Assembly: GCA_963812885.1 (NCBI GenBank)
Contig: CAWEWZ010000006.1
Coordinates: forward strand, 62,001 to 126,000
Source of the DNA: Bog-756 sp963812885
GTDB taxonomy: Bacteria > Actinomycetota > Acidimicrobiia > Acidimicrobiales > RAAP-2
DNA: 64,000 bases
Reading direction: 5' to 3'
Shown here: in pieces, positions 9,358-18,840 of the stretch
How positions within the stretch are numbered: position 1 is the first letter of the stretch
Layout: every line of letters begins with the position of its first letter
Translations under genes and position numbers: made by a program
The notes under the pieces: model-generated
What the model was told of the DNA's origin: nothing
The model's database searches: none
What the model saw: only the letters and a program-made list of their open reading frames with translations

Positions 9358-9371
9358 ACTGAAGGTTCAGT
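9358..9371. promoter_or_regulatory. Operator A of the catabolic island
   Basis: Perfect inverted repeat ACTGAA-GG-TTCAGT between the divergent acyl-CoA dehydrogenase and DAO-type oxidase. A leftward promoter TTTCCA (9397-9392), 17 bp, TAAACT (9374-9369) runs into the palindrome, so a bound repressor would cover the -10 and start site. Confidence 0.7.
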
Positions 9372-9390
9372 TTATGCGAGCGTCGGGACC

Positions 9391-10609
9391 GTGGAAAGCG
9401 GCCGGGCACTGGGTGGCACCACCGCAGACGCCGTGGTGGTCGGTGGCGGCACGGTCGGCGGATGGTGTGCCTACTTCCTCCGTCGGAGCGGACTGAGGCG
9501 GGTGGTGGTCCTCGAGGCGTCGACGCTGGGCCAGGGCGCCAGCAGTCGGGCGGCCGGCATCGTCCGCAGCCAGGGGGGGACGCCCACCGCGGTCCGGCTG
9601 GCCGAGTGGAGCCGCGCCTTCTACCTGACCCAGACCGAGCAGCTGGGCATCGATTCGGGATTCGTGCGCCAGGGGTACTTCCTTCCCTGCTTCACCGAGC
9701 TCGACGTCGAAGCGGCCCGGCAGCGGATGGCCATGCAGCAGGGGCTCGGGGTCCCGGTGCGGTGGCTCGACCGGGACGAGGCGACGGCCCGCAATCCGAC
9801 CATGGCCCCGGGCTCGACGCTCGGGGGGACCTTCCTCGCCGACGACGGCTACATCCAACCGCCCCGGAACGTGCTGGCCTACACGTTGGCCATGGCCGAG
9901 GCGGGCGTCGAGGTCCACGAGCGGGTGTCCTTCGACGGTCTGGTGGTCTCGGGCCAGGAGGTGGTCGGGGTGGAGACCGGTGGTGGAGCGATCGCCACCC
10001 CGATGGTGGTCCTGACCGGTGGTCCGCAGCTGGCCGCGGTGGGAAGGCAGGCCGGGCACCCGGATCCCGGCCGGCGGGGTCCGGCACCAGGTGGCGGTGA
10101 CCGAGCCGCACCCGGACTTCGATCCCGGCCGCCTGCCCATGGTCTTCGATGTGCTGGCCGGCCTGTACTGGCGTCCCGAAGAGGGGGGCCTGCTCTTCGG
10201 CATGAGCAATCCGGACGAGTCCCCCGGGGAGGCGACCGAGATCGACTGGCCCTACCTGCAAAAGATCCGCCGTCGCCTGGCCGAGCTGGTACCGGCCACG
10301 GCCTCGCTCGGTCTCCGCAAGGTGTGGGCGGCCACCATCGACTACACGCCCGACCACCTCCCCATCCTCGGTCCGGCCCTGGGGCCCGACGGCCCCATCG
10401 GGGGGACCACGGTGGCGTCGGCCGGGGGGCACGGGATGATGTGGGGCCCCGCTGTCTCGAGAGCGGCCGCCGACCTGGCCCTCGAAGGCACCACCGAGGT
10501 GGTCGACGCCGGTCCACTCGGCCTCGACCGCTTCGACGAGTTGGGCAACAGCCGGCTCGACCCCGACCCGATCGCCCTGCCCTTTCCGGAAAGGACCGCA
10601 ACCGCATGA
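9391..10609 (+). CDS. FAD-dependent amine/amino-acid oxidase, DAO family (frameshifted)
   Basis: About 405 residues after repair. It opens with the dinucleotide-binding motif VVVGGGTVGGWCAYFL and GASSRAAGIVRSQGG, and ends with the DAO-type signature TPDHLPILGP and GGHGMMWGPA. Members oxidise C-N bonds of sarcosine, glycine, gamma-glutamyl-putrescine or similar substrates. The GTG at 9391 is the first plausible start in frame; its Shine-Dalgarno is weak. One extra G near 10063 (GGGC run) shifts the frame between the FAD-binding and substrate halves. The stop overlaps the cupin ATG (ATGA). It is divergent from the acyl-CoA dehydrogenase across operator A. Confidence 0.8.
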
Positions 10610-10962
10610 CCGAGAGCACCACCCTGCCGACCCCGTTCGTCCGTGACGCCGACCAGGCGGAGCTGGAGGACTGGGGTGCCCTCGAGGAGGCCACCGGACC
10701 CGAGATGTCCACCTCCGGGCTCATCCTGTGGGCCGGCGAGGGCGATCAGGAGGTGGGGATCTGGGAGTGCACGCCCGGTCCCTCCCGGTGGCTGCTCGAG
10801 ACCAACGAGTTCATCACCGTGGTGACCGGCCGGATGACCGTCACCGTCGACGGGGGCCGGCCCCTCGCGCTGGCCCCCGGGGACACCGCGGTGTTCCCGA
10901 AGGGCTGGAGCGGAACCTGGGAGATCGCCGAGACCCTGCGCAAGGTGTACGTCATCTTCTGA
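10606..10962 (+). CDS. Small cupin-domain protein (DUF861/cupin_3 type)
   Basis: 118 residues forming one cupin barrel: GIWECTPGPSRW, then NEFITVVTGRMTVTVDGG and LAPGDTAVFPKGWSGTWEI, ending YVIF. The family resembles the ureidoglycine aminohydrolase/EutQ-like cupins often found beside amine oxidases. A canonical HxH metal pair is not obvious, so a binding or sensing role is as likely as catalysis. It is coupled to the oxidase by an ATGA overlap, with GGAAAGG upstream, and ends 10 bases from the convergent acyl-CoA synthetase. Confidence 0.75.
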   Translation: MTESTTLPTPFVRDADQAELEDWGALEEATGPEMSTSGLILWAGEGDQEVGIWECTPGPSRWLLETNEFITVVTGRMTVTVDGGRPLALAPGDTAVFPKGWSGTWEIAETLRKVYVIF

Positions 10963-10972
10963 CTGGGGCCGC

Positions 10973-13112
10973 TCACCGGTCCCGGTCCGGCCGCGGCACC
11001 ACCAGGGCGTCCAGGGCCAGGCAGCCACCCGAGCCGCATCGGAGCGGGTTGATGTCCACGGCGTCGATCACGTCCCCGAGCTCGAGGGCCATCAGCGAGA
11101 CGCTGGCGATGGCCCGCTCCGCCGAACCGCGGTCGGCCGGGGCCCCGCCCCGGACGCCGTCGAGCAGGACCCCTCCGCGCAGGGCGTCGAGCGCCGAGCG
11201 GGCCTGTCCCTCGTCCAGGGGAGGGAGGCGCACCACCCGGTCGGCCAACAGCTCGACCAGGACACCCCCCGTCCCGACCACGACCAGGGGGCCGAGGAGG
11301 GGGTCCCGGACCAGCCCGAGGGCGAGCTCGACCCCGTCGGGCGCGGTCCGGGCCACCACCACACGGGGTCCGAGCCGTCGGGTGAGATCGGCGTACGCCG
11401 CCGCCGCCTCTTCGGGACCGGTCACGCCCAGGACCACCCCGCCGACGTCCGACTTGTGGGCGATGGCCGGCTCATCGGTCTTGACCACCACCGGGTAGCC
11501 CAGGCTTCCCGGCCGCGGCCACCGCCTCGGCCGACGACCCCACCGAACGGCTCTCGACCACCGGGATCCCGTACTCGGCCAGGAGTGCGAACGCCTCGTC
11601 GCCCCCGAGCGGTCCTTGGGCCAACCGTCGACGCCATCGGCGCGCCCGGCCGGTGGCGCGCCGGTCGTGTCGAGGGGGCGGGGTCGGTGCCGATCGGCCG
11701 TGTCCGTGGTCCAGCAGATGGCGCAACGCCAGCAGACCGCTCCGCGTCCCTTCGAGGACGGGGACCCCGCCGGCCCGGACCCTGGTCGCCGCCGCCTCGT
11801 CGATCGCACTCCCCAGATTGGCCAGGACCACCACCGGCTTGGTGGTGCGGGCGGCCACCTCGAGCACCGCATTCGGGTAGGACTCGTCGCCGTCGTACTC
11901 GGCCACCAGATCGACGGCCAGGGCCACCGCCGCCACCCGGTCGTCCTCGGCCAGCGCCAGCAACGCTCCGGCGAACAGCGGCTCGGTGTCCGAACCCGTA
12001 CTCCAGACATCCAGCGGGTTCTCCGGGGCCAGTCCCGGATCGAGCAGGCCGGCCAACCGCTCCTCGGTGCCGGCGCCGATGGTGGCGAAGGGCACGCCGA
12101 TCGACGAGGCGATGTCGACCACCAGCGCCCGCTCGGCTCCCGAATCGTGGACCGAGGCGATCCCTGCCGGATGTCGGCCCGACGGCACCCGCCGGCCGGC
12201 GGCGAACAGCTCGAGGGTGTCGGCCATCTCGTCGAGGTCACCCACTCGCACCACGTTGTGGGCTTCGAACAACGCCTCCCAGGCCCCGTCCTCGCCGGCC
12301 AGGGCCCCGGAGTGGGCGGCGACCATGGCCCGGCCGGCCACCGAGGCGCCGACGGTCAGGGCGACGACGACCACGTCCTGTCGTGCGGCACGGTCGAGGG
12401 CGGCCCGCATGGCCTCGGGCTCCCGCAACGTCTCGAGGAGCAGGCCGACCACCCGGGTCTGCTCGAGGTCGAGGGCGTAGTCGAGGTAGGAAGCCGCCGT
12501 GGTCACCAGCTCCTGGCCCGCGGAGACGGCCACGGTGAACCCCAGGTGCCGTCGCGTCCGCAGGATGGCCGAGAACACCGAGCCCGAATGGGTGATGAAG
12601 GCGACCGGTCCCGCCGGCAGCGGGTCCCGCTCCACGTAGCCGATGGCCCGCACCCCCTTGGCCACGTTGACGAAGCCCATGCAGCCGCCACCACACAGGG
12701 CCATGCCGGCTGACCGGGCGATGGCCGCCACCCGGTCCCGTCTCGCCGGGCCCGACGGGGGCACCGTATCGAAGAGGCTGCCGAACACCACCGCCGATGC
12801 GTCGCCCCGGGCGGCGGCCAGCGACAGCTGGTCCTCGACGGCGGCGTCGGGCACACCCAGCAGCACCAGGTCCACCGGACCGTCGATGTCGTCGAGCCCG
12901 GCGACGCACCGGCGCCCGGCCAAGGTCGTATAGCGAGGGTTGACCAGGTGGAGGTCGACGGCCGCCGAACTGCGGCCGACTTCGGCCACCAGCCGCTCGC
13001 CGAAGCTCCCCGGTCGCCCGCTGGCGCCCACCACGGCGATCCGCTCGGCCTCGAGCATGGTGCGCACCGATGGCGGCGCCGAAGGGGATCCGCTCTCGAC
13101 GGTCGGGGTCAC
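10973..13112 (-). CDS. NDP-forming acyl-CoA synthetase (acetate-CoA ligase family; frameshifted)
   Basis: About 712 residues after repair. Domain order: CoA-binding Rossmann domain (AVVGASGRPGSFGERL), succinyl-CoA ligase-like domain with THSGSVF and the phospho-His region MVAAHSGALAGEDGAW, then a C-terminal ATP-grasp domain (YPVVVKTDEPAIAHKSDVGGVVLGV). It makes acyl-CoA from acid, CoA and ATP (or runs backwards for ATP synthesis). The GTG start at 13112 overlaps the upstream stop (GTGA), so it is co-translated with the desaturase-like oxidoreductase. An extra C near 11503 breaks the frame between domains two and three. Substrate unknown. Confidence 0.83.
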
Positions 13113-14758
13113 CCCGCTCGGGAGCGACTGCGCAGACGGCCGGCGATTCCCTGCTCCGACCGCTGGTCGGCGAGCGCCGCCTTGGCCGCCTGCCACCCGG
13201 GGATGCCGCACACGCCGCCGCCGGCGTGGGTACCGGATCCGCCGTTGTAGAGGCCTTTGATGGGAGTCCGGTAGTCGGCGTAGCCGGGCGCGGGGCGCAT
13301 GTGGAACAGCTGCTCGAGCGAGAGCTCGCCGTGGAAGATGTTCCCGCCGATGAGCCCGTAGTCGTGCTCCATCTCGTAGGGGCCGACCACGTCCCGGTGG
13401 AGGATCGACGCCTTGAAGTTGGGCGCCACCTCGTCGTAGCAGTCGATCATCCGGTCGGCATAGGCCTCCAGGTCCTCGGCGTGCGGGGTCTCGCTCCACT
13501 CCTTCGGGACCCACTGGGTGAACAGCGACATGATGTGGGTGCCTTCGGGGCAGAGGGTCTTGTCGAAGGTGGTCGGGATCACGCCGTCACTGAACGGGCG
13601 CTCGGCGGCCCGGCCCTCGCGCGCATCCTGGAAGGCCCGCTCCATGTATTCGATCGAAGGTGCCATCTCCACCGAACCGGTGTGGTGCTCGGCCATCCCG
13701 GTACCGGGGTCGGCGGTGAAATTGGGGAGCTCGGACAGGGCCAGGTTGATCTTGACCACCCCGCTGCGGCTCTTCCAGCGCTCGATGTCCTTGACGAAGT
13801 CGTCGGGCAGCTCGCTGCTGGAGACATGGTCGAGGAAGGCCCGCTGGGGATGGAGCGTGGTCACCACCACCGGGGCCAGGATCTCCTCACCGCCCTCGAG
13901 GACCACCCCCCGGGCCCGTCCGTTGGACACCAAGGTGTGGTTGACCCGGGCATCGGTGCGGATCTCCGCTCCGAAGCTGCGGGCCGACCGCTCGATGGCA
14001 TCGGCCACCGCGCCCATTCCCCCTTCGGGGAAGCCCCAGTTGCCCAGATGCCCGTCACCGATGTCCCCGATGGAATGGTGGGCCATGACATAGGCGGTGC
14101 CCGGCTCGCAGGGCCCGGCCCAGGTGCCGATGACCCCGTTGACGGCGATCGGCGCCTTGACCTGCCACGACTCGAACCAGTCGTCGAGGAGGTCGGCGAT
14201 GCTCATCGTCATCAGCCGGGTGACGTCGGCGACCGTTCGCACATCCAGCCCGCGCTGCCGCCACGCCAACCGGAGGGTGTCCTTGAGGTCGGAGGGCTTC
14301 CGGGAGCCGATGTTGGGCGGGACGGTGAGGAGCAGCGGCCCGAGCACATCGGCCAGGCCGGCGATCCACGCATCCCACAGGGGCATGGCCTCGGCGTCCC
14401 GTTTCGACCACTTGGCGATCTCCTCGTAGTTGCGCTTGGCGTCGTCGGCGAAGATCTTGATCGAGCCGCCTTCAGGGAAGGCCTGGTAGTAGGGGCCCAT
14501 CGGATAGACCTTGTAGCCGTGCCGCACCAGGTCGAGGTCCCGCATGATGGTCGGGGGCAGCAGGCTCATCACATAGGAGAGCCGGGTGACCTTGAACTCG
14601 GGGGCGTCGGGCCAGGGCGTCTCGGTGGTGGCCGCACCGCCGGTCTTGTACCTCCCCTCGAGGACCAGGGTCCGGGCGCCGGATCGGGCCAGATACGCAC
14701 CCGCCACCAACCCGTTGTGTCCACCGCCCACCACGATCGCGTCGTACGTCGAGGTCAT
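13109..14758 (-). CDS. Phytoene-desaturase-like FAD oxidoreductase (PYROXD2-like)
   Basis: 549 residues, intact. N-terminal FAD motif AIVVGGGHNGLVAGAYLARSG and GGAATTE; the C-terminus has GLYNGGSGTHAGGGVCGIPGWQAA, the second FAD-contact signature of the CrtI/PYROXD2 group. No other carotenoid genes are present, and the context is amine or acyl catabolism, so carotenoid synthesis is unlikely. It begins an operon with the acyl-CoA synthetase. GAAGGGGG lies upstream of the ATG, and operator B sits about 60 bases before the start. The reaction is unknown; it is probably a desaturation or amine oxidation. Confidence 0.78.
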   Translation of the reverse strand: MTSTYDAIVVGGGHNGLVAGAYLARSGARTLVLEGRYKTGGAATTETPWPDAPEFKVTRLSYVMSLLPPTIMRDLDLVRHGYKVYPMGPYYQAFPEGGSIKIFADDAKRNYEEIAKWSKRDAEAMPLWDAWIAGLADVLGPLLLTVPPNIGSRKPSDLKDTLRLAWRQRGLDVRTVADVTRLMTMSIADLLDDWFESWQVKAPIAVNGVIGTWAGPCEPGTAYVMAHHSIGDIGDGHLGNWGFPEGGMGAVADAIERSARSFGAEIRTDARVNHTLVSNGRARGVVLEGGEEILAPVVVTTLHPQRAFLDHVSSSELPDDFVKDIERWKSRSGVVKINLALSELPNFTADPGTGMAEHHTGSVEMAPSIEYMERAFQDAREGRAAERPFSDGVIPTTFDKTLCPEGTHIMSLFTQWVPKEWSETPHAEDLEAYADRMIDCYDEVAPNFKASILHRDVVGPYEMEHDYGLIGGNIFHGELSLEQLFHMRPAPGYADYRTPIKGLYNGGSGTHAGGGVCGIPGWQAAKAALADQRSEQGIAGRLRSRSRAG

Positions 14759-14814
14759 CAGACCCCCTTCTGGTTGATCGGGGACGGGCCCCGGAAAGCC
14801 TCCGGAACCCGTTT

Positions 14815-14830
14815 GACTGATTGTTCAGTC
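14815..14830. promoter_or_regulatory. Operator B of the catabolic island
   Basis: GACTGA-TTGT-TCAGTC, a 16-bp palindrome between the divergent desaturase-like gene and the TetR-potA pair. A leftward promoter TTGTCT (14855-14850), 17 bp, TAGACT (14832-14827) overlaps it. Placement beside tetR suggests autoregulation. Confidence 0.68.
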
Positions 14831-14930
14831 TAGGCCGCTGATACCGTGGAGACAAGGCGATCGGCTCGGCTGAGTTCCAGCCGGGCGAGGCCGAGCGGGC
14901 GGTGCCCACGCCGCCGCCGGGAAGGTGATC

Positions 14931-15710
14931 ATGGCAGGAGATGAGGAGATCGGCACGGGCGGGGTCGGGGCGGCCGACCAACGCCGCGAGCTCATGCTGA
15001 AGGCCGCCCTCGAGGTCATCACCGAGCGGGGGTTTCCCGAAACCCGAATCGCCGATGTGGCCGAGCAGGTCGGCACCAGCCCCGCGTTGGTCATCTACTA
15101 CTTCAAGACCAAGGACAACCTGCTGACCGAGGCCATGAGGTTCGCCGAGGACTCGTGGTACGACCTCGGGGCGCGGCGGATGGAGGTCATCGACAGCGCC
15201 GCCGAGCGCCTCGAGGAGATCGTGGCCATGACCTGCCTGCCCGAGGCCGACGACGAGCTCCCCGAGTCGTGGACGCTGTGGCTGGACCTGTGGGCGCAGT
15301 CGGTGCGCCACCCCGAGGTCGCCTCGGTGCGGGAGGAGTTCGACTCCCGCTGGCGCGAGACGATCGCCGGTGTGGTGAGGGATGGTCAGGACTCCGGCGA
15401 ATTCAAGGACATCGACGCCGTCGACTTCTCGATCACCTTCTCGGCCCTCCTCGACGGGTTCGCCGTCCAGATCGCGCTGGACGACCCGGTCGTCGATCCC
15501 GAACGGGCCTTCCAGGCCAGCATGGGCTTCGCCTCCCAGCAGCTCGGGTTCGCCTGGAAGCCGCCCAAGAAGCGCCGGGCCGGGGAGGACGGTTCCGGCA
15601 AGGCGGCCAGGTCGACCAAGCCGGCCACCTCGGCCAAGAAGCAGGACGTGACCGTTGGGAGCAGCCCGGGCGGTGCACTGGTGTCCGGGCAGGGCCCGAA
15701 CCTAAATTGA
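14931..15710 (+). CDS. TetR/AcrR regulator, BetI-like
   Basis: 259 residues. The N-terminal HTH lies at about residues 20-65 (RRELMLKAALEVITERGF, TRIADVAEQVGTSPALVIYYFKTKDNLL). The ligand domain follows, with WDLWAQSVRHPEV-type helices as in BetI-like regulators of choline/betaine genes. Beyond about residue 205 there is an unusual Lys/Ala/Ser-rich tail of some 50 residues. GGGAAGG at 14919-14925 fixes the ATG at 14931 over a GTG at 14925. It is the only regulator in the island and the natural candidate for the ACTGAAnnTTCAGT palindromes. It is followed by potA after 43 bases. Confidence 0.85.
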   Translation: MAGDEEIGTGGVGAADQRRELMLKAALEVITERGFPETRIADVAEQVGTSPALVIYYFKTKDNLLTEAMRFAEDSWYDLGARRMEVIDSAAERLEEIVAMTCLPEADDELPESWTLWLDLWAQSVRHPEVASVREEFDSRWRETIAGVVRDGQDSGEFKDIDAVDFSITFSALLDGFAVQIALDDPVVDPERAFQASMGFASQQLGFAWKPPKKRRAGEDGSGKAARSTKPATSAKKQDVTVGSSPGGALVSGQGPNLN

Positions 15711-15753
15711 CGTTTCGATCAGGAGCGGTCCGGACCGACAGGAAGGAGGGGAG

Positions 15754-16899
15754 ATGACCGGTGGTGAGGTCCAACTCGTGTCGCTGACCAAGCGCTTCGA
15801 CGACGTGGAGGCGGTGGCGGGTATCGATCTCCACGTCCCCCCGGGTGAGTTCTTCTCCATCCTCGGGCCCTCGGGATGCGGGAAGACCACCACCCTTCGC
15901 CTGGTGGCGGGTTTCGAACAGCCCACCAGCGGCAGCATCTACCTCGACGGCACCGACGTGGCCAACACGCCACCCCACCGGCGGAACGTGAACACGGTGT
16001 TCCAGAGCTACGCCCTGTTCCCGTTCCTCAGCGTGGCCGACAACGTGGCCTTCGGCCTCCGGTACAAGAAACTGGACAAGTCCGAGTCGGCCCGGCGGGT
16101 CGGCGCCGCCCTCGAACTCGTCCAGCTCCTCGGGTACGAGAAGCGGCGGCCGGGTCAGCTGTCCGGCGGTCAGCAGCAGCGGGTGGCCCTGGCCCGCGCC
16201 CTGGTGCTCAACCCGTCCGTCCTGCTGCTCGACGAGCCCCTGGGCGCGCTCGACGCCAAGCTGCGCCGCACCCTGCAGGTCGAGCTCAAGGCGCTGCAGG
16301 AGACGGTGGGGATCACCTTTCTCTACGTGACCCACGACCAGGAGGAGGCCCTCACCATGTCCGACCGGCTGGCCGTCATGGAGGCGGGCAAGGTGGCCCA
16401 GGTGGGCACCCCGGTCGACGTCTACGAGGAGCCGGCCGACGCCTACGTGGCCGACTTCCTGGGCGTCTCGAACCTGATGGACGCCCGGTCCGACGGCCCG
16501 GGTCCGACCGGCGCCTGCCGGATCCATCTCGGGGAGTTCGACCTGGCCGCCGAGCGGGGGGCGACCGACTGCACCGGCGCCGTCAAGCTGGCCGTCCGAC
16601 CCGAGCGGGTCCGGATCGAACCCTACGAGGCGACCGGCGCCAACCGGGTGCCGGCCATGGTCGAGCGGTTGGTCTTCCTCGGTTCGTCCACCCAGGTGAT
16701 CCTGCGACTGGCCCACGGCCAGCAGGTCCAGGCCCTCATCCAGAATCAGGGCGGGCCCCCCGCCTACCAGCAGGGCACCGCCGTCCAGGCCCATCTCCCC
16801 GCCGACGCCCTCCGGGTGCTCCGATCGGTGCCCCTGCCCGACGTCGAAGATCCCCCGCTGGCGGTCACCGAGGTGCCGCCGGTCCAACCGGTGGCTTGA
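15754..16899 (+). CDS. potA: PotA-like ABC importer ATPase
   Basis: 381 residues. Walker A GPSGCGKTT, Q-loop FQSYALFPF, signature LSGGQQQRVALARAL, Walker B VLLLDEP and H-loop VTHDQEEALTMSD are all intact; a C-terminal TOBE domain follows (VRPERVRIEP). It energises the spermidine/putrescine-type importer whose two permeases and binding protein lie on the opposite strand. It is preceded by AAGGAGGGGAG and co-directional with the TetR gene. Having the ATPase divergent and convergent with its own permeases is odd but keeps all four parts together. Substrate inferred to be a polyamine or quaternary amine. Confidence 0.92.
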   Translation: MTGGEVQLVSLTKRFDDVEAVAGIDLHVPPGEFFSILGPSGCGKTTTLRLVAGFEQPTSGSIYLDGTDVANTPPHRRNVNTVFQSYALFPFLSVADNVAFGLRYKKLDKSESARRVGAALELVQLLGYEKRRPGQLSGGQQQRVALARALVLNPSVLLLDEPLGALDAKLRRTLQVELKALQETVGITFLYVTHDQEEALTMSDRLAVMEAGKVAQVGTPVDVYEEPADAYVADFLGVSNLMDARSDGPGPTGACRIHLGEFDLAAERGATDCTGAVKLAVRPERVRIEPYEATGANRVPAMVERLVFLGSSTQVILRLAHGQQVQALIQNQGGPPAYQQGTAVQAHLPADALRVLRSVPLPDVEDPPLAVTEVPPVQPVA

Positions 16900-16910
16900 C
16901 CGCCACCGGC

Positions 16911-16931
16911 GCCGGGACGGGCTGTCCCGGC
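16911..16931. terminator. Hairpin between convergent potA and potC
   Basis: Perfect 8-bp arms GCCGGGAC / GTCCCGGC with a GGGCT loop, directly between the two convergent stop codons. No T-run. Confidence 0.55.
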
Positions 16932-17831
16932 CTACATGCCGGCGATGCTGGTCATCGCCTCCTGGCGGCTGCTTCCCCGCTCGCCCCGGGTCATCCACCG
17001 GTAGGCGACCAGCCCGATGGTGGCCACCACGAAGGACAGCACCAGCATGATGGTGGCCAGCGCATTGAGCGCCGGTCCTCCGTTGCCGGCATGGCTGGTG
17101 GAGTAGATGATCACCGACATGGGCTGGGTGTTCGCCGTCGACGAGAGCAGGTCGACGACCACGAAGTCGTCGACCACGCTGGCGAAGACCAGCACCGCGC
17201 TGGCGAAGATGGCCGGCATCAGCATGGGGATGAGCACCCGCCGGATGGCCTGGAGGCGCGACGCGCCGAGGTCGGTGGCCGCCTCCTCGTAGGAGTCGCC
17301 GATCGAGACCAGGCGGGCCAGCACGATGATGGCCGGCCAGCTGAAGTTCCAGGTGACCAGGCCCAGCACCTCGGCCATCGTGCCGAGGTGGATGGACTTG
17401 AAGAGCTGGGTGAACAAGAAGAACATGGCCACGGCGAAGATCAGCTCGGGGATGACGTACGAGAACACCATCACGAAGTTGAAGGTGGCCGAGGTCCGGG
17501 TGCGCCACCTGTTGATGCCGATGGCGAAGGTGACGCCGAGGGGCACGGCGATGATCGTGGTGAGGACGGACAGCCTGATGGTCTGTTCCACCGCCCCGCG
17601 CAGAGCCGGGTTGTGGAAGACGGAGTTGATCGGGTCGCCCCAGTACCAGCGGGTGGAGAACCCCTGCCAGGCACTCTGGGACCTCCCGTTGTTGAACGAG
17701 AACAGCACGGCGATGGCGATGGGCACGATCGACCAGATCAGATAGAGCCAGGTGAACCCTTCGAGGATCCACGGCCGCCGCCACGGATTGCGCCACGGGG
17801 GCTGCCACCGGCTCCTCGCCGGGGGCTCCAC
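16932..17831 (-). CDS. potC: ABC transporter permease, PotC-like
   Basis: Inner-membrane permease with about six hydrophobic helices and the ATPase-contact EAA loop EEAATDLGASRLQAIRRVLIP in the middle. As listed it starts at an internal GTG (17831) and has 299 residues. The more likely start is the ATG at 17898, which overlaps the PotB stop as TGATG; reading from there gives MALTTEE and then needs one base removed near 17878 to enter this frame, for about 321 residues. This is probably another single-base error. It is the last gene of potD-potB-potC. Confidence 0.88.
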   Translation of the reverse strand: MEPPARSRWQPPWRNPWRRPWILEGFTWLYLIWSIVPIAIAVLFSFNNGRSQSAWQGFSTRWYWGDPINSVFHNPALRGAVEQTIRLSVLTTIIAVPLGVTFAIGINRWRTRTSATFNFVMVFSYVIPELIFAVAMFFLFTQLFKSIHLGTMAEVLGLVTWNFSWPAIIVLARLVSIGDSYEEAATDLGASRLQAIRRVLIPMLMPAIFASAVLVFASVVDDFVVVDLLSSTANTQPMSVIIYSTSHAGNGGPALNALATIMLVLSFVVATIGLVAYRWMTRGERGSSRQEAMTSIAGM

Positions 17832-17897
17832 GGGTGGGTCCGGCGGGGAGACCTCGTCGACGCTCCGCGTGAGGTCGCTCCTCGGTGGTCAGGGCCA

Positions 17898-18827
17898 TCA
17901 GAACGCTTCCTGCGAGGCGCGTCGGGTCTTGACCACGTAGTAGATCATCGGCGCGGCCAGGAAGGCCAGCAGCAGCAGGGAGAGGGCCGCGCCCTGCGAT
18001 TCCTGGGTCGACGTGTTGAGCTGGCTGTCGATGACGTTGCCGATCATCGACGTCGATTCGGCCCCCGAGAGGAGCTGGTTGGTGAAGTAGTCACCGATCA
18101 TGGGAAGCACGGTGATCAGCATCCCGGTGAGGATGGCCTGCCGGCTGAGCGGCAGGGTGACACGGAGGAAGGTCCGGGACCGGTTGAGTCCGAGATCCCG
18201 TCCCGCCTCCAGGAGCCGTTGGTCGATGCGGTCGAGTCCGGCGTAGAGGACCAGGATCAGATAGGGGATGTAGCCGTAGACCAGGCCCAGGATGACGGTG
18301 ACCGCCTGACCGCCCAACCAGTTCACCGGTTGGCTCACCAGGTGGAGGTCGACAAGGACCCGGTTGACGTAGCCGTCGGTCTGCAACAGGTCGATCCAGG
18401 CCAGCATCCGCATCATGTAGCTGATCCAGAACGGGGCGATGAGCAGCGCCAGGAAGAGGACCTTGCGCCGGCCGGCGAACCGGGTCACGAAGTAGGCGGC
18501 CGGGTAGGCGATGAGGAGGGACAGCACCGAGGCGATGGCCACGTAGACGAGCGTGCGGAGGAAGATGGGCCCGACGAACGCCCCCTGCCCGACCAGGTCG
18601 TGGAAGACGGCGCTGAAGTTGGCCCCCGTCCAGTGCAACGGGTTCCACACCGGCTCGGGGGACTCGAAGACGGCATTGAGCTGTCCACCGGCGATGGCCA
18701 GTACGGCGTAGAAGGGGACCAGGAACAGCAGGATCAGCCAGATGATCCCCGGCATGGCGAACCCGATCCATACCCATCGGTTCTGAGAGCGCCGGCCCGG
18801 GGCTTCCCCGCCGGGTTTCCGGGCCAC
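17898..18827 (-). CDS. potB: ABC transporter permease, PotB-like
   Basis: 309 residues. A basic N-terminus (ARKPGGEAPGRRSQNR) is followed by six predicted membrane helices and the EAA motif LLEAGRDLGLNRSRTFLRVTLP. It pairs with PotC as the membrane channel of the importer. The GTG start lies 13 bases after the binding-protein stop, without a clear Shine-Dalgarno, so coupling is likely. The large periplasmic-side loop between helices one and two is usual for PotB. Confidence 0.9.
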   Translation of the reverse strand: MARKPGGEAPGRRSQNRWVWIGFAMPGIIWLILLFLVPFYAVLAIAGGQLNAVFESPEPVWNPLHWTGANFSAVFHDLVGQGAFVGPIFLRTLVYVAIASVLSLLIAYPAAYFVTRFAGRRKVLFLALLIAPFWISYMMRMLAWIDLLQTDGYVNRVLVDLHLVSQPVNWLGGQAVTVILGLVYGYIPYLILVLYAGLDRIDQRLLEAGRDLGLNRSRTFLRVTLPLSRQAILTGMLITVLPMIGDYFTNQLLSGAESTSMIGNVIDSQLNTSTQESQGAALSLLLLAFLAAPMIYYVVKTRRASQEAF

Positions 18828-18840
18828 TAGCAGGCGCCGA

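Noticed and set aside
9355..9360. TTGACT at the operators as rightward -35 elements
   Set aside because: No TAnnnT hexamer lies 16-18 bp downstream at any of the copies; only leftward promoters fit.
15876..18830. A 984-codon open frame on the + strand over potA, potC and potB
   Set aside because: It is a high-GC shadow: Arg/Gly/Pro/Asp-rich without family motifs, and it runs over three well-recognised genes in other frames.
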